This document shows positions 55,612 to 64,000 of a stretch of DNA of 64,000 nucleotides, in pieces. The number at the start of each line of letters is the position of its first letter. Positions within the stretch are counted from its first letter, which is position 1. Under the pieces are notes generated by a model, which searched no databases, was not told where the DNA came from, and worked only from the letters and a program-made list of their open reading frames with translations. Source of the DNA: Anolis sagrei (taxonomy: Eukaryota > Chordata > Lepidosauria > Squamata > Anolidae); the NCBI RefSeq assembly GCF_037176765.1, contig NC_090026.1, forward strand, positions 131,065,752-131,129,751, written 5' to 3'. The position numbers were made by a program, and so were the translations under genes.

Positions 55612-55735
55612 GTCATGTCAGGAGCGACTTGAGAAACTGCAAGTCACTTCTGGTGTGAGAGGAAAAAAAATATTATTATTTAATATTTAATAATAATAAT
55701 AATAATAACAACAACTATTACTAGCCAAGAAGTCC
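55160..55735 (-). mobile_element. LINE-like 3' remnants with TTG/ATT microsatellites
   Basis: GTTGTTGTT block at 55233-55266, then 55330-55560, whose minus strand reads VPVGIGTLGAVPKDLGLRL and QKAILLGSACIIRRYI, a LINE-like C-terminal text. An ATT block at 55580-55612 is followed by the reversed SINE tail CAGGAGCGACTTGAGAAACT and more ATT/AAT units to 55710. Confidence 0.6.
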
Positions 55736-56515
55736 TTATCAGTTTCCTAGGGGAGAAGGCATGATTTTCTGTCTATATTAGCGAGTCCAGCAGACTGTTT
55801 TGCCAGTTGGTGATTGAGTATAGAACTTCTGTTATGTCAAGGGATTTCTAGTTCCATATTCCACGTTTCTCTGAATCTCATGTTTTGGATTTATTCTGCT
55901 TTTGTATTCCTGGTTTTTGATTCTACTCATGTACTTTGAATTCTATGGATTATTCCTAATATTTGGACTTTTTAATACTATTGTTACTGAATTGCTTTTC
56001 ATATATATTCTTCAATAAACTGCTTTGCTATTTTACTTTGGACTGGAGTGTGTGTTAAGTACAGAGGTGATTCCCATCCTTGGAGTGCAACAGATAAATT
56101 CTGTACACATTGCTCAGAATTATTTCCATGAGGGAAGAGCTGCAGCTTGCATCTCTTAGCACAATGATTGCATAAAGTGGTTTTGTAATTGATATGTTGC
56201 ATTGGAAACGGCACCTGGTGCAAAACTAAGCCGACAGACTGGAATTCCATTCAGTTATATAAGACAGCTGTTGGAAAGAATTGCACTTGATGCCAATACA
56301 TTCTCTTGTGAATTCAATGTGCTGGTAATAATAATACACAAAGCTCTAAATGCCTTGGGACCTCAACGTTTGGGGGAGCACCTCTCTTATGCCCCATCGA
56401 TATGGGAAATACATTGTGGCAGTACAATGGCTTTTTATTAAAGTCTTTGGGCCAAACGTGATTTTGGTCCACGCTTCACGTGCTCTATAGTTATATCATT
56501 ATCATTCAAGCCTGC
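55736..56515. other. Unrecognised stretch
   Basis: No gene or clear repeat. The minus frame 55999-56250 has no recognised domain. Confidence 0.4.
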
Positions 56516-56524
56516 TTTAACCTG

Positions 56525-57514
56525 GGTTGTTGTGAGTTTTCTGGGCTGTCTAGCCATGTTCCAGAAGCATTCTCTCCTGACATTTCATCTGCATCTATGA
56601 CAGGCATCTTCAGAGGTTGTCCAGGGTGACCAGTTGAAAAATTCAGACCAACCTCCAACAGACAAGAGTTCTTTCTCCCACCCTGGACATTCTACAGATA
56701 TATAAACCCCATTTTTACTCACCTGAGCAGCATACAGGGAACTTACCACCCCCCTGTTATGTCAGCTCCACTGGCTACCAGTTCAGTTCCAAGCACAATT
56801 CAAAGTGCTGGTCTTGGCCTATAAAGCCCTTTATGATTCCAGCCCAGCTTACTTGTCCGAACGTATCAACCTCAGAGTTTAAGATCATCCAGGGAGGCCC
56901 TGCTCTCGGTCCCGCCCTCTTAGCAAACACGACTGGTGGAGACGAGAGACAGGGCCTTCTCGGTGGTGGCCCCTCATCTGTGGAACATACTCCCCAGGGA
57001 AATCAGATCAGCTCCATCTCTCCTTTCCTTCAGGAAAAAGCTCAATACATGGTTTTGGGACCAGGCATTTAGGCAGTAGGCCTAACAGCAGTGGCAATGT
57101 TATATTTTAATTGATAATGCACAGGCTTTGGATTGGGTCTCTCAGTTGAACTTGGATGCAGTTATATTGTTATTGTAACAATAATTTTTAAATTGGCTAT
57201 TTTATAATTTAATGGTTTAATTAATGTTGAATCTGTGTTATGTTGTTATGGTGTATGTGTTGGCATCAAATTGCTGCCGATTGTGAGCCGCCCTGAGTCC
57301 CCCCTCGGGGGTTGAGAAGAGCGGGGTACAAATGCTTAAAATAAATAATAATAATTTTTCCTAGTTTTCAACGGACCCCACAACCTCTAAGGATGCCTGC
57401 CATAGATGCAGGGGAAACGTCAGGGGGAAATGCTTCTGGAGCATTGCCAGACAGCCTGGAAAACTCACAACATCCCAGTAATTCTGGCCATGAAAGCTTT
57501 CGACAATACACTGG
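56525..57514. mobile_element. Inverted-repeat element split by an L2 insertion
   Basis: The left arm GGTTGTTGTGAGTTTTCTGG with CATCTATGACAGGCATC faces the right arm CCATAGATGCAGGGGAAAC with CCTGGAAAACTCACAAC. TTTAACCTG at 56516-56524 and 57515-57523 is a perfect 9-bp flanking duplication. An L2 3' end occupies about 56755-57352. Confidence 0.7.
56755..57352 (+). mobile_element. L2-like LINE 3' end nested in the inverted-repeat element
   Basis: Translates to LHWLPVQFQAQFKVLVLAYK and ALYDSSPAYLSERI, then a frame with DERQGLLGGGPSSVEH; tail GAGCCGCCCTGAGTCCC, GCGGGGTACAAATGC and AAATAAATAATAATAA. The LHWLPV motif is typical of the L2 reverse transcriptase C-terminus. Confidence 0.85.
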
Positions 57515-57523
57515 TTTAACCTG

Positions 57524-57929
57524 TTTTAAACCATCTGTTTTTAAATTTAATAATCTATTTAGTATATTTTTAGTCTCTAAAGCTTTTGTGCTTGTTTTAT
57601 GTTTATTTTCTTGTAAGCTGCCTTGAGATCTCCGGATAAAAGGCAGGATATAATGACTCTAATAAACAGATAATAAAATTATATAGCATTAGGGAGGCAG
57701 CTGTGGCCTTCTGAGGACTGATGTGGTTCAACCAGCTGGTGATGCTATATTAGGATCATGAGCAAATGTAATGGAAAGCTATATTGGGCGGAGTATTCTA
57801 CTATACGTTAGTGTTCTGGATGAAAATAATGAGTCTTGGTTTGTGTCTCAGATTTCGAATTGTGCTGGGTGTTTTGAAAGAGTGTGATTTATTTATCATG
57901 TCAGGAGCAAACCAAACAGTTGTATTGCA
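57524..57929. other. L2-type tail and unrecognised sequence
   Basis: GTAAGCTGCCTTGAGATC at 57614 and AAACAGATAATAAAA form an L2-like tail; the rest is unrecognised. Confidence 0.45.
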
Positions 57930-58810
57930 TTTTTTAACAAACAAACAAAACACAAAGTTTGCAAGCTTGGTAGTTGATTAGATGTCCTTTGACCAGTAGC
58001 TGGCCACTTGGAGTGCCTCTGGTGTTGCTGCAAGGAGATCCTCCATTGTGCATATGGTAGGGCTCAGGGTGCATTGCAGCAGGTGGTCTGTGGTTTGCTC
58101 TTCTCCACACTCGCATTCAGAGATTCCACTTTGAGGCCCAATTTCTGAAGGTTGGCTCTGCATCTCGTGGTGCCCGAGCGCAGTCTGTTCAGCGCCTTCC
58201 AAGTTGCCCAGTTTTCTGTGTGCCCAGCCATTGATTGAGGTTCCGGGTTTGAGCCTGCCACTTTTGGACTCTTGCTTGCTGAGGTCTTCCAGCGAGTGTA
58301 GATATTAGAAAACTATTTCTTGATTTAAGTCGTTGGCATGCTGGCTGATACCCAAACAGGGGATGAGCTGGAGATGTCTCTGCCTTGGTCCTTTCACTAT
58401 TGGCTGCTACTTCCCGGCGGATGTCAGGTGGTGCAATACCAGCTAAACAGTGTAGTTTCTCCAGTGGTGTAGGGCACAGAAACCCCGTGATAATGCGGCA
58501 TGTCTCTTTTTAATGTGGTGAGGTGTGTTCCACACTGGGCATGCATACTCAGCAGCAGAGTAGTGTAGCGCAAGGGCAGATGTCTTCACTGTATCTGGTT
58601 GTGATCCCCAGGTTGTGCCAGTCAGCTTTTGTATGATATTGTTTCTAGCGCCCACTTTCTGCTTGATATTCAGGCAGTGCTTCCTGTAGGTCAGAGCACG
58701 GTCCAGAGTGACTCCCAGGTATTTGGGTGCGCTGCAATGCTCCAGGGGGATTCCTTCCCAGGCAATAATCCTCAGAGCTCAGGATATTTGTCTGTTCTTA
58801 AGGTTAAAAG
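57930..58810 (-). mobile_element. LINE C-terminal region, clade uncertain
   Basis: Minus-strand frames: TYRKHCLNIKQKVGARNNI, LTGTTWGSQPDTVKTSALAL, HYSAAEYACPVWNTPHHIK, and further on CECGEEQTTDHLLQCTLSP, a Cys/His cluster. This is the region downstream of the reverse transcriptase in several non-LTR families. Frames change, so it is inactive. Confidence 0.75.
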
Positions 58811-59666
58811 AGTGTGATGATTTTGTGGAAATCAAAAGCTAAAAACATGTAGCGTTTCAGCAGTCCTATATACACTGTGGTTTATAGCTGTGTCTTTTTT
58901 CCTTCTAACTTTTAGATCTCTTCTCTTTCCCTTCTCCCTTTTGGTTATCTAATCTGTGTGTGGTTAAAGCCCCGTATGACAAAGACCAGCCTTGGGTATG
59001 GGGAGCGCTCAGGGCCCAATTGTTTTGGCAGCGTTTGCAGACTGCATTTGACCTCTTGCAACGAGTGCGTCCCTTATACAACACTCTCTGTTTCCACTTG
59101 GCTTTCTTTTTTTTGCGTATCTCCATCTTGCAAGGGCGCACTTCTTCCCATGGGAATCTGAAAGGAGAATAGTGGCTCGTTGATGTTGCTATGTTCCTTC
59201 TGTAGCAAACTCACAGAGAAAGGCTATTGTTCAGTATCACATTCTTGGTTCCCAAAACTGAACTTTATCTGGGAAAATGACCTGCTGAGTAGTTTCCCAC
59301 TAGAATAGGATGCCGAGAGTTTGTGAAAAAGGAATCAGCTTGATTGTGCCTTGCTTGTTTCCTCCCCTCTCTTTAATAATCCAGTGACATTTTTGGATCG
59401 GAAGAGGAGCTGATGCATGGATCTCGCAGGAGGCAAGCAAGGAGGTATTTTTCTTTTCAGCATCCCTTGACGTTTGTATGGTGATGACCCTTCTACTAAA
59501 GTGGGAATGAAGCCTTCCATAGAGACAATCATGTGGGAATGCGGTGGTGATGACCAGACTGAGTAGTGAGGGCTGCTGCAGAGGATCGGACGTCCGGCTA
59601 GCATTTCGTTTTTTTGTTCTGGGTTCAGGTAGGTAAGTCCAGCTACATTATGTTATGAAAAGGTCT
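58811..59666. other. Unrecognised stretch
   Basis: About 850 bases with no recognised gene or repeat. A T-run with frames rich in Phe occurs near 59100. Confidence 0.4.
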
Positions 59667-59762
59667 AGGAGCCCCCAATGTTGCAATGCGTTAAACCCTT
59701 GTGCTGGCAGGATTGCGGACTAACAAGTCAGAGGTTTGAATCTGGGGAGAGCGGGTTGAGCT

Positions 59763-60702
59763 TGTTATGAACCCAAAGAGGTTCCTGTTCTTTTGTGCAG
59801 AGTGTTCAAGGAATAGTAAGGAAGTTTAGACCGGTGGCGCAGTGGGTTAAAGCACTGAGCTGCTGAGCTTGTTGATAGAAAGGTCACAGGTTCGATTCCG
59901 GGGAGCGGCGTGAGCTTCCGCTGTCAGCCCTAGCTTCTGCCAACCTAGCAGTTCGAAAACATGCAAATGTGAGTAGATCAATAGGTACCGCTCCGGCGGG
60001 AAGGTAAGGGTGCTCCATGCAGTCATGCCGGCCACATGACCTTGGAGGTGTCTATGGACAACCCTGGCTCTTCGGCTTAGAAATGGAGATGAGCACCACA
60101 CCCCAGAGTCAGACATGACTGGACTTAATGTCAGGGGACATTACCTTTTTTTAGACCAATCAGACACTTTAGAGACCAAATTTGGTTTTAACACTATTTA
60201 TGTAACATTTATTGAAATACAATCATCACAGAATCATATCAGAATCATATCAAGGGAGAACTCTTGTGCACACACACATTCACGCATACTCACACACACA
60301 CAGGCCTTCTCCAGACGAAGATGATCAGCTTTCCTCTGAGAAGGTGTGGACGTTCCCGTTGCCTCGGATCAGGAAGCGTGCATGTTCTTGGGGTCCCCTG
60401 CATTTATAGGCCAAAATCCATTTTTCTTCGTTTTAATAATCACGTTGTTCTGTTCTTTCAAGTCAGTTCCAGTCCAGGACATCCTCATTCCAGGCCATAT
60501 GACTTATGGGGTACACCTGCACCCTCTTTACATGCCCAGTCGCACACCTTATTTTCCATTGTTGTTCAGCTATGCCTTACTGCCTCCTCGCTTCGACTGC
60601 CAAGGCCGTCCCATATCATGCCTTGTGCGAACTCCATGTTGGTTTTTCTTTAGGCCTGTTTCTTCTGCCCTTCTACATACATTCAAACATTAATTCTTTA
60701 CA
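59763..60702 (-). mobile_element. Solo LTR (endogenous retrovirus or LTR-retrotransposon) with a SINE inside
   Basis: The plus strand runs TGTTATGA to TTTACA, so the ends are TG and CA. A 4-bp target duplication AGCT lies at 59759-59762 and 60703-60706. The minus strand carries a TATA box (60403-60408) and, about 190 bases downstream, AATAAA (60208-60213), which sets the LTR in minus orientation with U3, R and U5 in that order. Without the nested SINE it is about 620 bp. No internal region or partner LTR is seen. It is a fossil, older than the SINE within it and younger than the SINE it split. Confidence 0.75.
59833..60149 (+). mobile_element. Sauria-type SINE with BovB-like tail, complete
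   Basis: A-box GGTGGCGCAGTGGGTTAAAG and B-box GGTTCGATTCC (59889-59899). The 3' part CAGAGTCAGACATGACTGGA resembles the BovB 3' end at 34710 read on its own strand (AGAGTCAGAAACGACTGAA). The target duplication TTTAGACC lies at 59825-59832 and 60150-60157. It sits inside the solo LTR. Confidence 0.9.
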
Positions 60703-60959
60703 AGCTCCCTCTGTCAGCTCCAGCTCCCCATGCAGGGACATGAGAGAAGCCTCCCACAAGGATTGTAAGACATCAAAACACTCGGGTTTCGTCTGGGCAA
60801 CGTCCTTGCAGACAGTTGATTCTTTCACACCAGAAGCGACTTGCAGTTTCTCAAGTTGCTCCTGGCACATACACACACACACCTCTGTTATCTCTTTCAT
60901 CAGGGATTATACTGTGGGACATCAACGACTAAAAGTATGTTTTGCAAAGGGCCTAAATC

Positions 60960-61133
60960 AGGAATGAGCAAACTTCGCCTCTCCAGGTGTTTTTGACTCC
61001 AACTCCCACCATTCCTAACAGCATCAGGCCCCTTCCTTTTCTTCTCCTTTTCCACTTAAGTGGCTGGGGCTTAGGAATGATGGGAGTTGAAGTCCAAAAC
61101 ACCTGGAGGGCTGAAATTTGCCCATGCCTGCTC
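60960..61133. mobile_element. Palindromic hAT MITE
   Basis: AGGAATGAGCAAACTTCGCC and CCAACTCCCACCATTCCTAA face their mirror images, ending AATTTGCCCATGCCTG. The centre has CCACTTAAGTGG. Same family as 52550-52743, more diverged. Confidence 0.85.
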
Positions 61134-61289
61134 CAAATTCTGGTGTTTCGAAAAGAGCAAAGTCATCCTTTCAGTAAGTATAACTCATTTGCCTTCCTGG
61201 GTCGTGGTGATCTTCATGGTTGTGTGTTTCAAAAAAGTTTGACTATCTGCTTGGTAATAAGATGATTTGCATGTCAAGCCTGGGAATTA

Positions 61290-61515
61290 TGTGCAAGGAC
61301 TATTGGAACGGCCTGGATTACATGATTAATTGTGAAGATATTGTCTTCAATGTTTTTATTTGTTTTAATGTATTTTATAATTCTATTTAAGTGTTTATTT
61401 TAATTGTACATTGTTTTATGGCATTGAAGAGTTGTCTGTGCGTAAGCCGCCTTGAGACCTGCCGGGGTGGAGAAAAGCAAGGTAGAAATGCAGGGTTGTA
61501 AATAAATAAAGAAAT
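61290..61515 (+). mobile_element. L2-type 3' end
   Basis: GTAAGCCGCCTTGAGACC, then GCAAGGTAGAAATGCAGGG and AAATAAATAAAGAAA, preceded by T-rich untranslated sequence as in other copies. Confidence 0.7.
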
Positions 61516-62395
61516 AGATGTATTCTGTGGCCACCAGGACGAATGTGAAAGATAACTAGCATCTCATTTTATTTTGTGAAACCTTCCTTTGACTTCCATA
61601 AAGGGAGGCTTATGTGGATTTGCTGCCTTGCTTTTCACATGGTAGGTTGGAGCCCTGCATATCATTGTGTGTGTTTGTGTGTAGCATCCTGGGGTTGTTT
61701 GTGTTTCAATTGGTATCAGTTGATAAAAGCCAGTGTTTTGTCTTCTGTGAGATTCCTAGTGGCATTGATGGATGTTTAGTGGTGCCTTTTTCTGCCGATT
61801 ATATGATGCATGACTGGACTGTGAAAGCGTGTTGCTCGAGAGAGCAGTGCAGGCTCCTATTCCTCTCTCCTTTGTGTTGCCAGAGACACACAATTCAATC
61901 CTCTTCCAACACCTTGAGCCAAGTATTTACCAGTCCCTGGCTTAACTCTGCTACACTTTGTAAAGGAATACATTGGATTCTCATTTTCCACCATGTCAAA
62001 GTACTGATCTTTTCAAGAACTCCATTTATTTTAACTCTTGGGACATGTCCGTAAGCAAATATCTCAAGATTAGGTATGTTAGTATTTTGCAGGGAAAATA
62101 GGGAAAATAATCTTGTGGCTGCTAAACAATTTAACATAAACTGGCATAAGCTTTCATGGACTGCAATATGAACATAAAGTGTTTGTTCTTTGATCAGATT
62201 ATTATATGAAGGTTTGTGTATAAATCGGAGCCTAGTAATTGTGTCAAGATCTTGATCTTGGCTTTTCTTATCACTGAGAATGTATATTTGTGGCATCCTT
62301 TAGCACTTTTGCACCATAAAGCATTTTGGAGAGTGCCTGGATTTGTTGTTGTTGTTGTTGTAGTAGTAGTAGTAGAAGAAGAACTTCATTTTTCT
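61516..62395. other. Unrecognised stretch
   Basis: About 880 bases. A minus frame at 61895-62296 (133 codons) has no family I can name. A GTT/AGT block at 62344-62375 precedes the next L1. Confidence 0.4.
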
Positions 62396-63085
62396 TTTTA
62401 TATATATAAATATTTTTATTGATTTTTTTCCCTTGCAAATAAAATTAAACTCTATTAAACTGGAGTGTGAAAAGAAGAAAAAATGTGTGAGAACATATTG
62501 TATAAGGACAGTAGGAAAATGGAATAGGGAAATAGGGATATGGGAAAAGAAAAGAGAAAAAAAAGAATAAAATAAAGAAGGAAGATAAGATGGCTTCCAG
62601 GTTTTCTCCAGTTATGTTGTCCATTCTTTTCCTTCCTTTTTCTAGTTTTTGCCTTCTAGTTTCTTTCTATTTTGGTCTTTGAGGTTTCTTATGACTCTTG
62701 CAAAGATATTTCTGGTTTCTCGTTCCTAATGAAGTCCGTGATTTTTTCCCAGTTTGTTTTTTGTCTCATTGTACTATTGTCTGTTAGTCTTTGTGTGAGT
62801 AAATCCATGTTCATTATGTCCCGGACCTTCAATAGCCAGTTTTCTATAGTTGGCATTGTGTTTGTTTTCCATAATTGTGCTAGTTTAATCCTGGCTGCTG
62901 TTATAAGGCAGATGAAAATTTTATTTGTGTTTATTTTCATTTCAAAATCAGTTATACCCAATAGGAAATACTCCGGCTTGAGATCAAATTTTATTTGTAG
63001 AATTAGTTCCATCTTTTTATGAATCGCCCGCCAGAAGGATTTAGTTTTTTTGCATTTCCACCATAAATGGACGAAGGTGCCAACT
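62396..63085 (-). mobile_element. L1 LINE 3' end
   Basis: Minus-strand text TAARIKLAQLWKTNTMPTIE, NWLLKVRDIMNMDLLTQRL and KMELILQIKFDLKPEYFLL is the L1 ORF2 C-terminal region. The A-rich minus-strand 3' part lies at 62400-62600. 5' truncated at about 63085. Confidence 0.85.
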
Positions 63086-63760
63086 TCTTTCCCATTTTAT
63101 TTTTCTACCCCGCCTCCATCTCCCCCAAGGGGACTTGGGGCAGCTTACATGGGGCCAAGCCCAGGCAACATACAGATTAAAAGCAAAGAAAACAGCAAAT
63201 TACAAATTAAAATAGCACAAACAGCATAACAGTAATAAACAAGTATCAAGCAACAGCAAACCAATTTTTTTTGGGGGGGGGGGGGGAAGGCCAGCGTACA
63301 AATTGATTAAAGGATAGATAGTTCAATAAGGTGGGTAGGAACATAAATGGCACAGGAGATAACTTGGGAACAGAGCAATTAAACAGGTCAGGATCATCTC
63401 AGTTTAACTTACATATATGAATAATGATGTAATATAGGAATTCAAGTTAAATGGTGAAAACAGATCATGGTACAATCGTTTGTCATAGGGATCATCAGCT
63501 GAAGGCACAACGAAACAGCCATGTCTTTAGTTCCTTACAGAATGTGGCTAGGGAGGGTGCCTGCCTGATCTCCCTAGGGAGGGAGTTCCAGAGATGGGGG
63601 GCCACCACCGAGAATGTCCTCTCCCTCGTCCCCACCAACCACGCCTGAGACGGGGGCGGGAGCGAGAGAAGGGCATCCCCAGAAGATCTTAAGGACCGTG
63701 TGGGCTCATAGGGGAGGAGGCGGTCGCGCAGATAGACAAGTCCAATTCAATGAGAAGCCT
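63086..63760 (-). mobile_element. L2-like LINE 3' end
   Basis: Reversed tail TATTTTTCTACCCCGCC and GGGGACTTGGGGCAGCTTA, a G-run at 63270-63286, then coding text GGAGGGAGTTCCAGAGATGG, CCACCACCGAGAATGTCC and GAAGATCTTAAGGACC, as in the copy at 49878-50345. Confidence 0.75.
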
Positions 63761-64000
63761 GAGGATAATCAACCCTTAGAGAAAACTCCTGGTCATGGAT
63801 CAATTTAACTTCAGAGAGTGAGGTTTGCTTATTGAACAGAATAGTGCAAGTATAAAAAGGGAAAAAGTAGTATTGGTGCTTGTGAATTTACAACAAGACA
63901 CAGGAGGTATATTCCAAGGCCAGAACTTGCGGAAATCGTCTTAATTATTATTATTTATTTATTATTTATTAGATGCACTTATTGACCGCCATTCTCAGCC
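63761..64000. other. Unrecognised sequence and start of another reversed L2-type tail
   Basis: 63940-64000 (TTATTATTATTTATTTATTA, then ACCGCCATTCTCAGCC) looks like a reversed L2-type tail that runs off the window. Confidence 0.5.

Larger units (their letters stand above)
59667..60880 (+). mobile_element. tRNA-derived SINE split by an LTR insertion
   Basis: Same family as 54103-54369. The head runs 59667-59762 (AGGAGCCCCCAATGTTGCAA, B-box AGGTTTGAATC) and stops at TTGAGCT. It resumes at 60703 (AGCTCCCTCTGTCAGCTCC) and ends with ACCAGAAGCGACTTGCAG near 60850. The 940 bases between are a solo LTR. Confidence 0.88.
38625..64000 (+). other. Probable first intron of the SCAP-like gene
   Basis: Over 25 kb there is no frame resembling the N-terminus of SCAP or any other host exon; nearly all recognisable coding text is retrotransposon. 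This fits a long first intron after a non-coding exon, but intergenic DNA cannot be excluded. Confidence 0.4.

Noticed and set aside
59889-59899. tRNA gene from A and B boxes at 54115-54179 and 59833-59899
   Set aside because: The boxes belong to SINE heads with SINE bodies and target duplications; no cloverleaf with an acceptor stem is present.

Overview
The window is nuclear DNA of a squamate reptile, most likely a lizard. The evidence is one vertebrate multi-exon gene with GT-AG introns plus a repeat set typical of squamates: CR1, L2, L1 and BovB LINEs, tRNA-derived SINEs with a BovB-like tail, SPIN-like hAT elements, palindromic hAT MITEs, Helitrons, and GATA and CTTT microsatellites. No prokaryotic or viral gene organisation is present.

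Layout. (1) 1-13385 is a minisatellite of roughly 140 units of about 96 bp; nearly every unit holds a 17-bp-stem hairpin with a CCAAT box in its loop and a G-quadruplex motif. (2) 13386-14560 is a mosaic of old repeats, including a 5S-rRNA-like fragment and the 3' end of a LINE. (3) 14561-29195 is a complete plus-strand gene, ELP6 (Elongator complex subunit 6), with seven coding exons that splice to a 266-residue protein. Its introns carry nested CR1, L1, L2 and hAT insertions and two long GATA/TATC arrays of opposite strand sense. (4) 29200-38260 is intergenic. It holds a CR1, a SPIN-like hAT with 285-bp internal tandem repeats, a minus-strand Helitron with a CT-rich core, and a minus-strand BovB LINE in which a 167-bp coding segment has been amplified about 10.6 times into a young satellite. 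(5) 38261-38624 is a CpG-rich promoter and first exon with three NRF1 palindromes and a good splice donor. From vertebrate synteny as I know it (ELP6 followed by SCAP in the same direction) I infer that this is the 5' end of SCAP. (6) 38625-64000 has no recognisable coding exon and is probably the first intron of that gene. It is filled with CR1, L1, L2, BovB, a LINE with a C-terminal zinc finger, Helitrons, SINEs, hAT MITEs and one solo LTR with a SINE inside it.

Functionally, only ELP6 is certain. Its product belongs to the Elp4-Elp5-Elp6 ring of Elongator, which modifies wobble uridines of tRNAs. SCAP, if correctly inferred, escorts SREBP in sterol sensing and is only a genomic neighbour. 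Repeat family names come from remembered consensus features, not from a database search. Boundaries stated with target-site duplications are read directly from the sequence; others are approximate.
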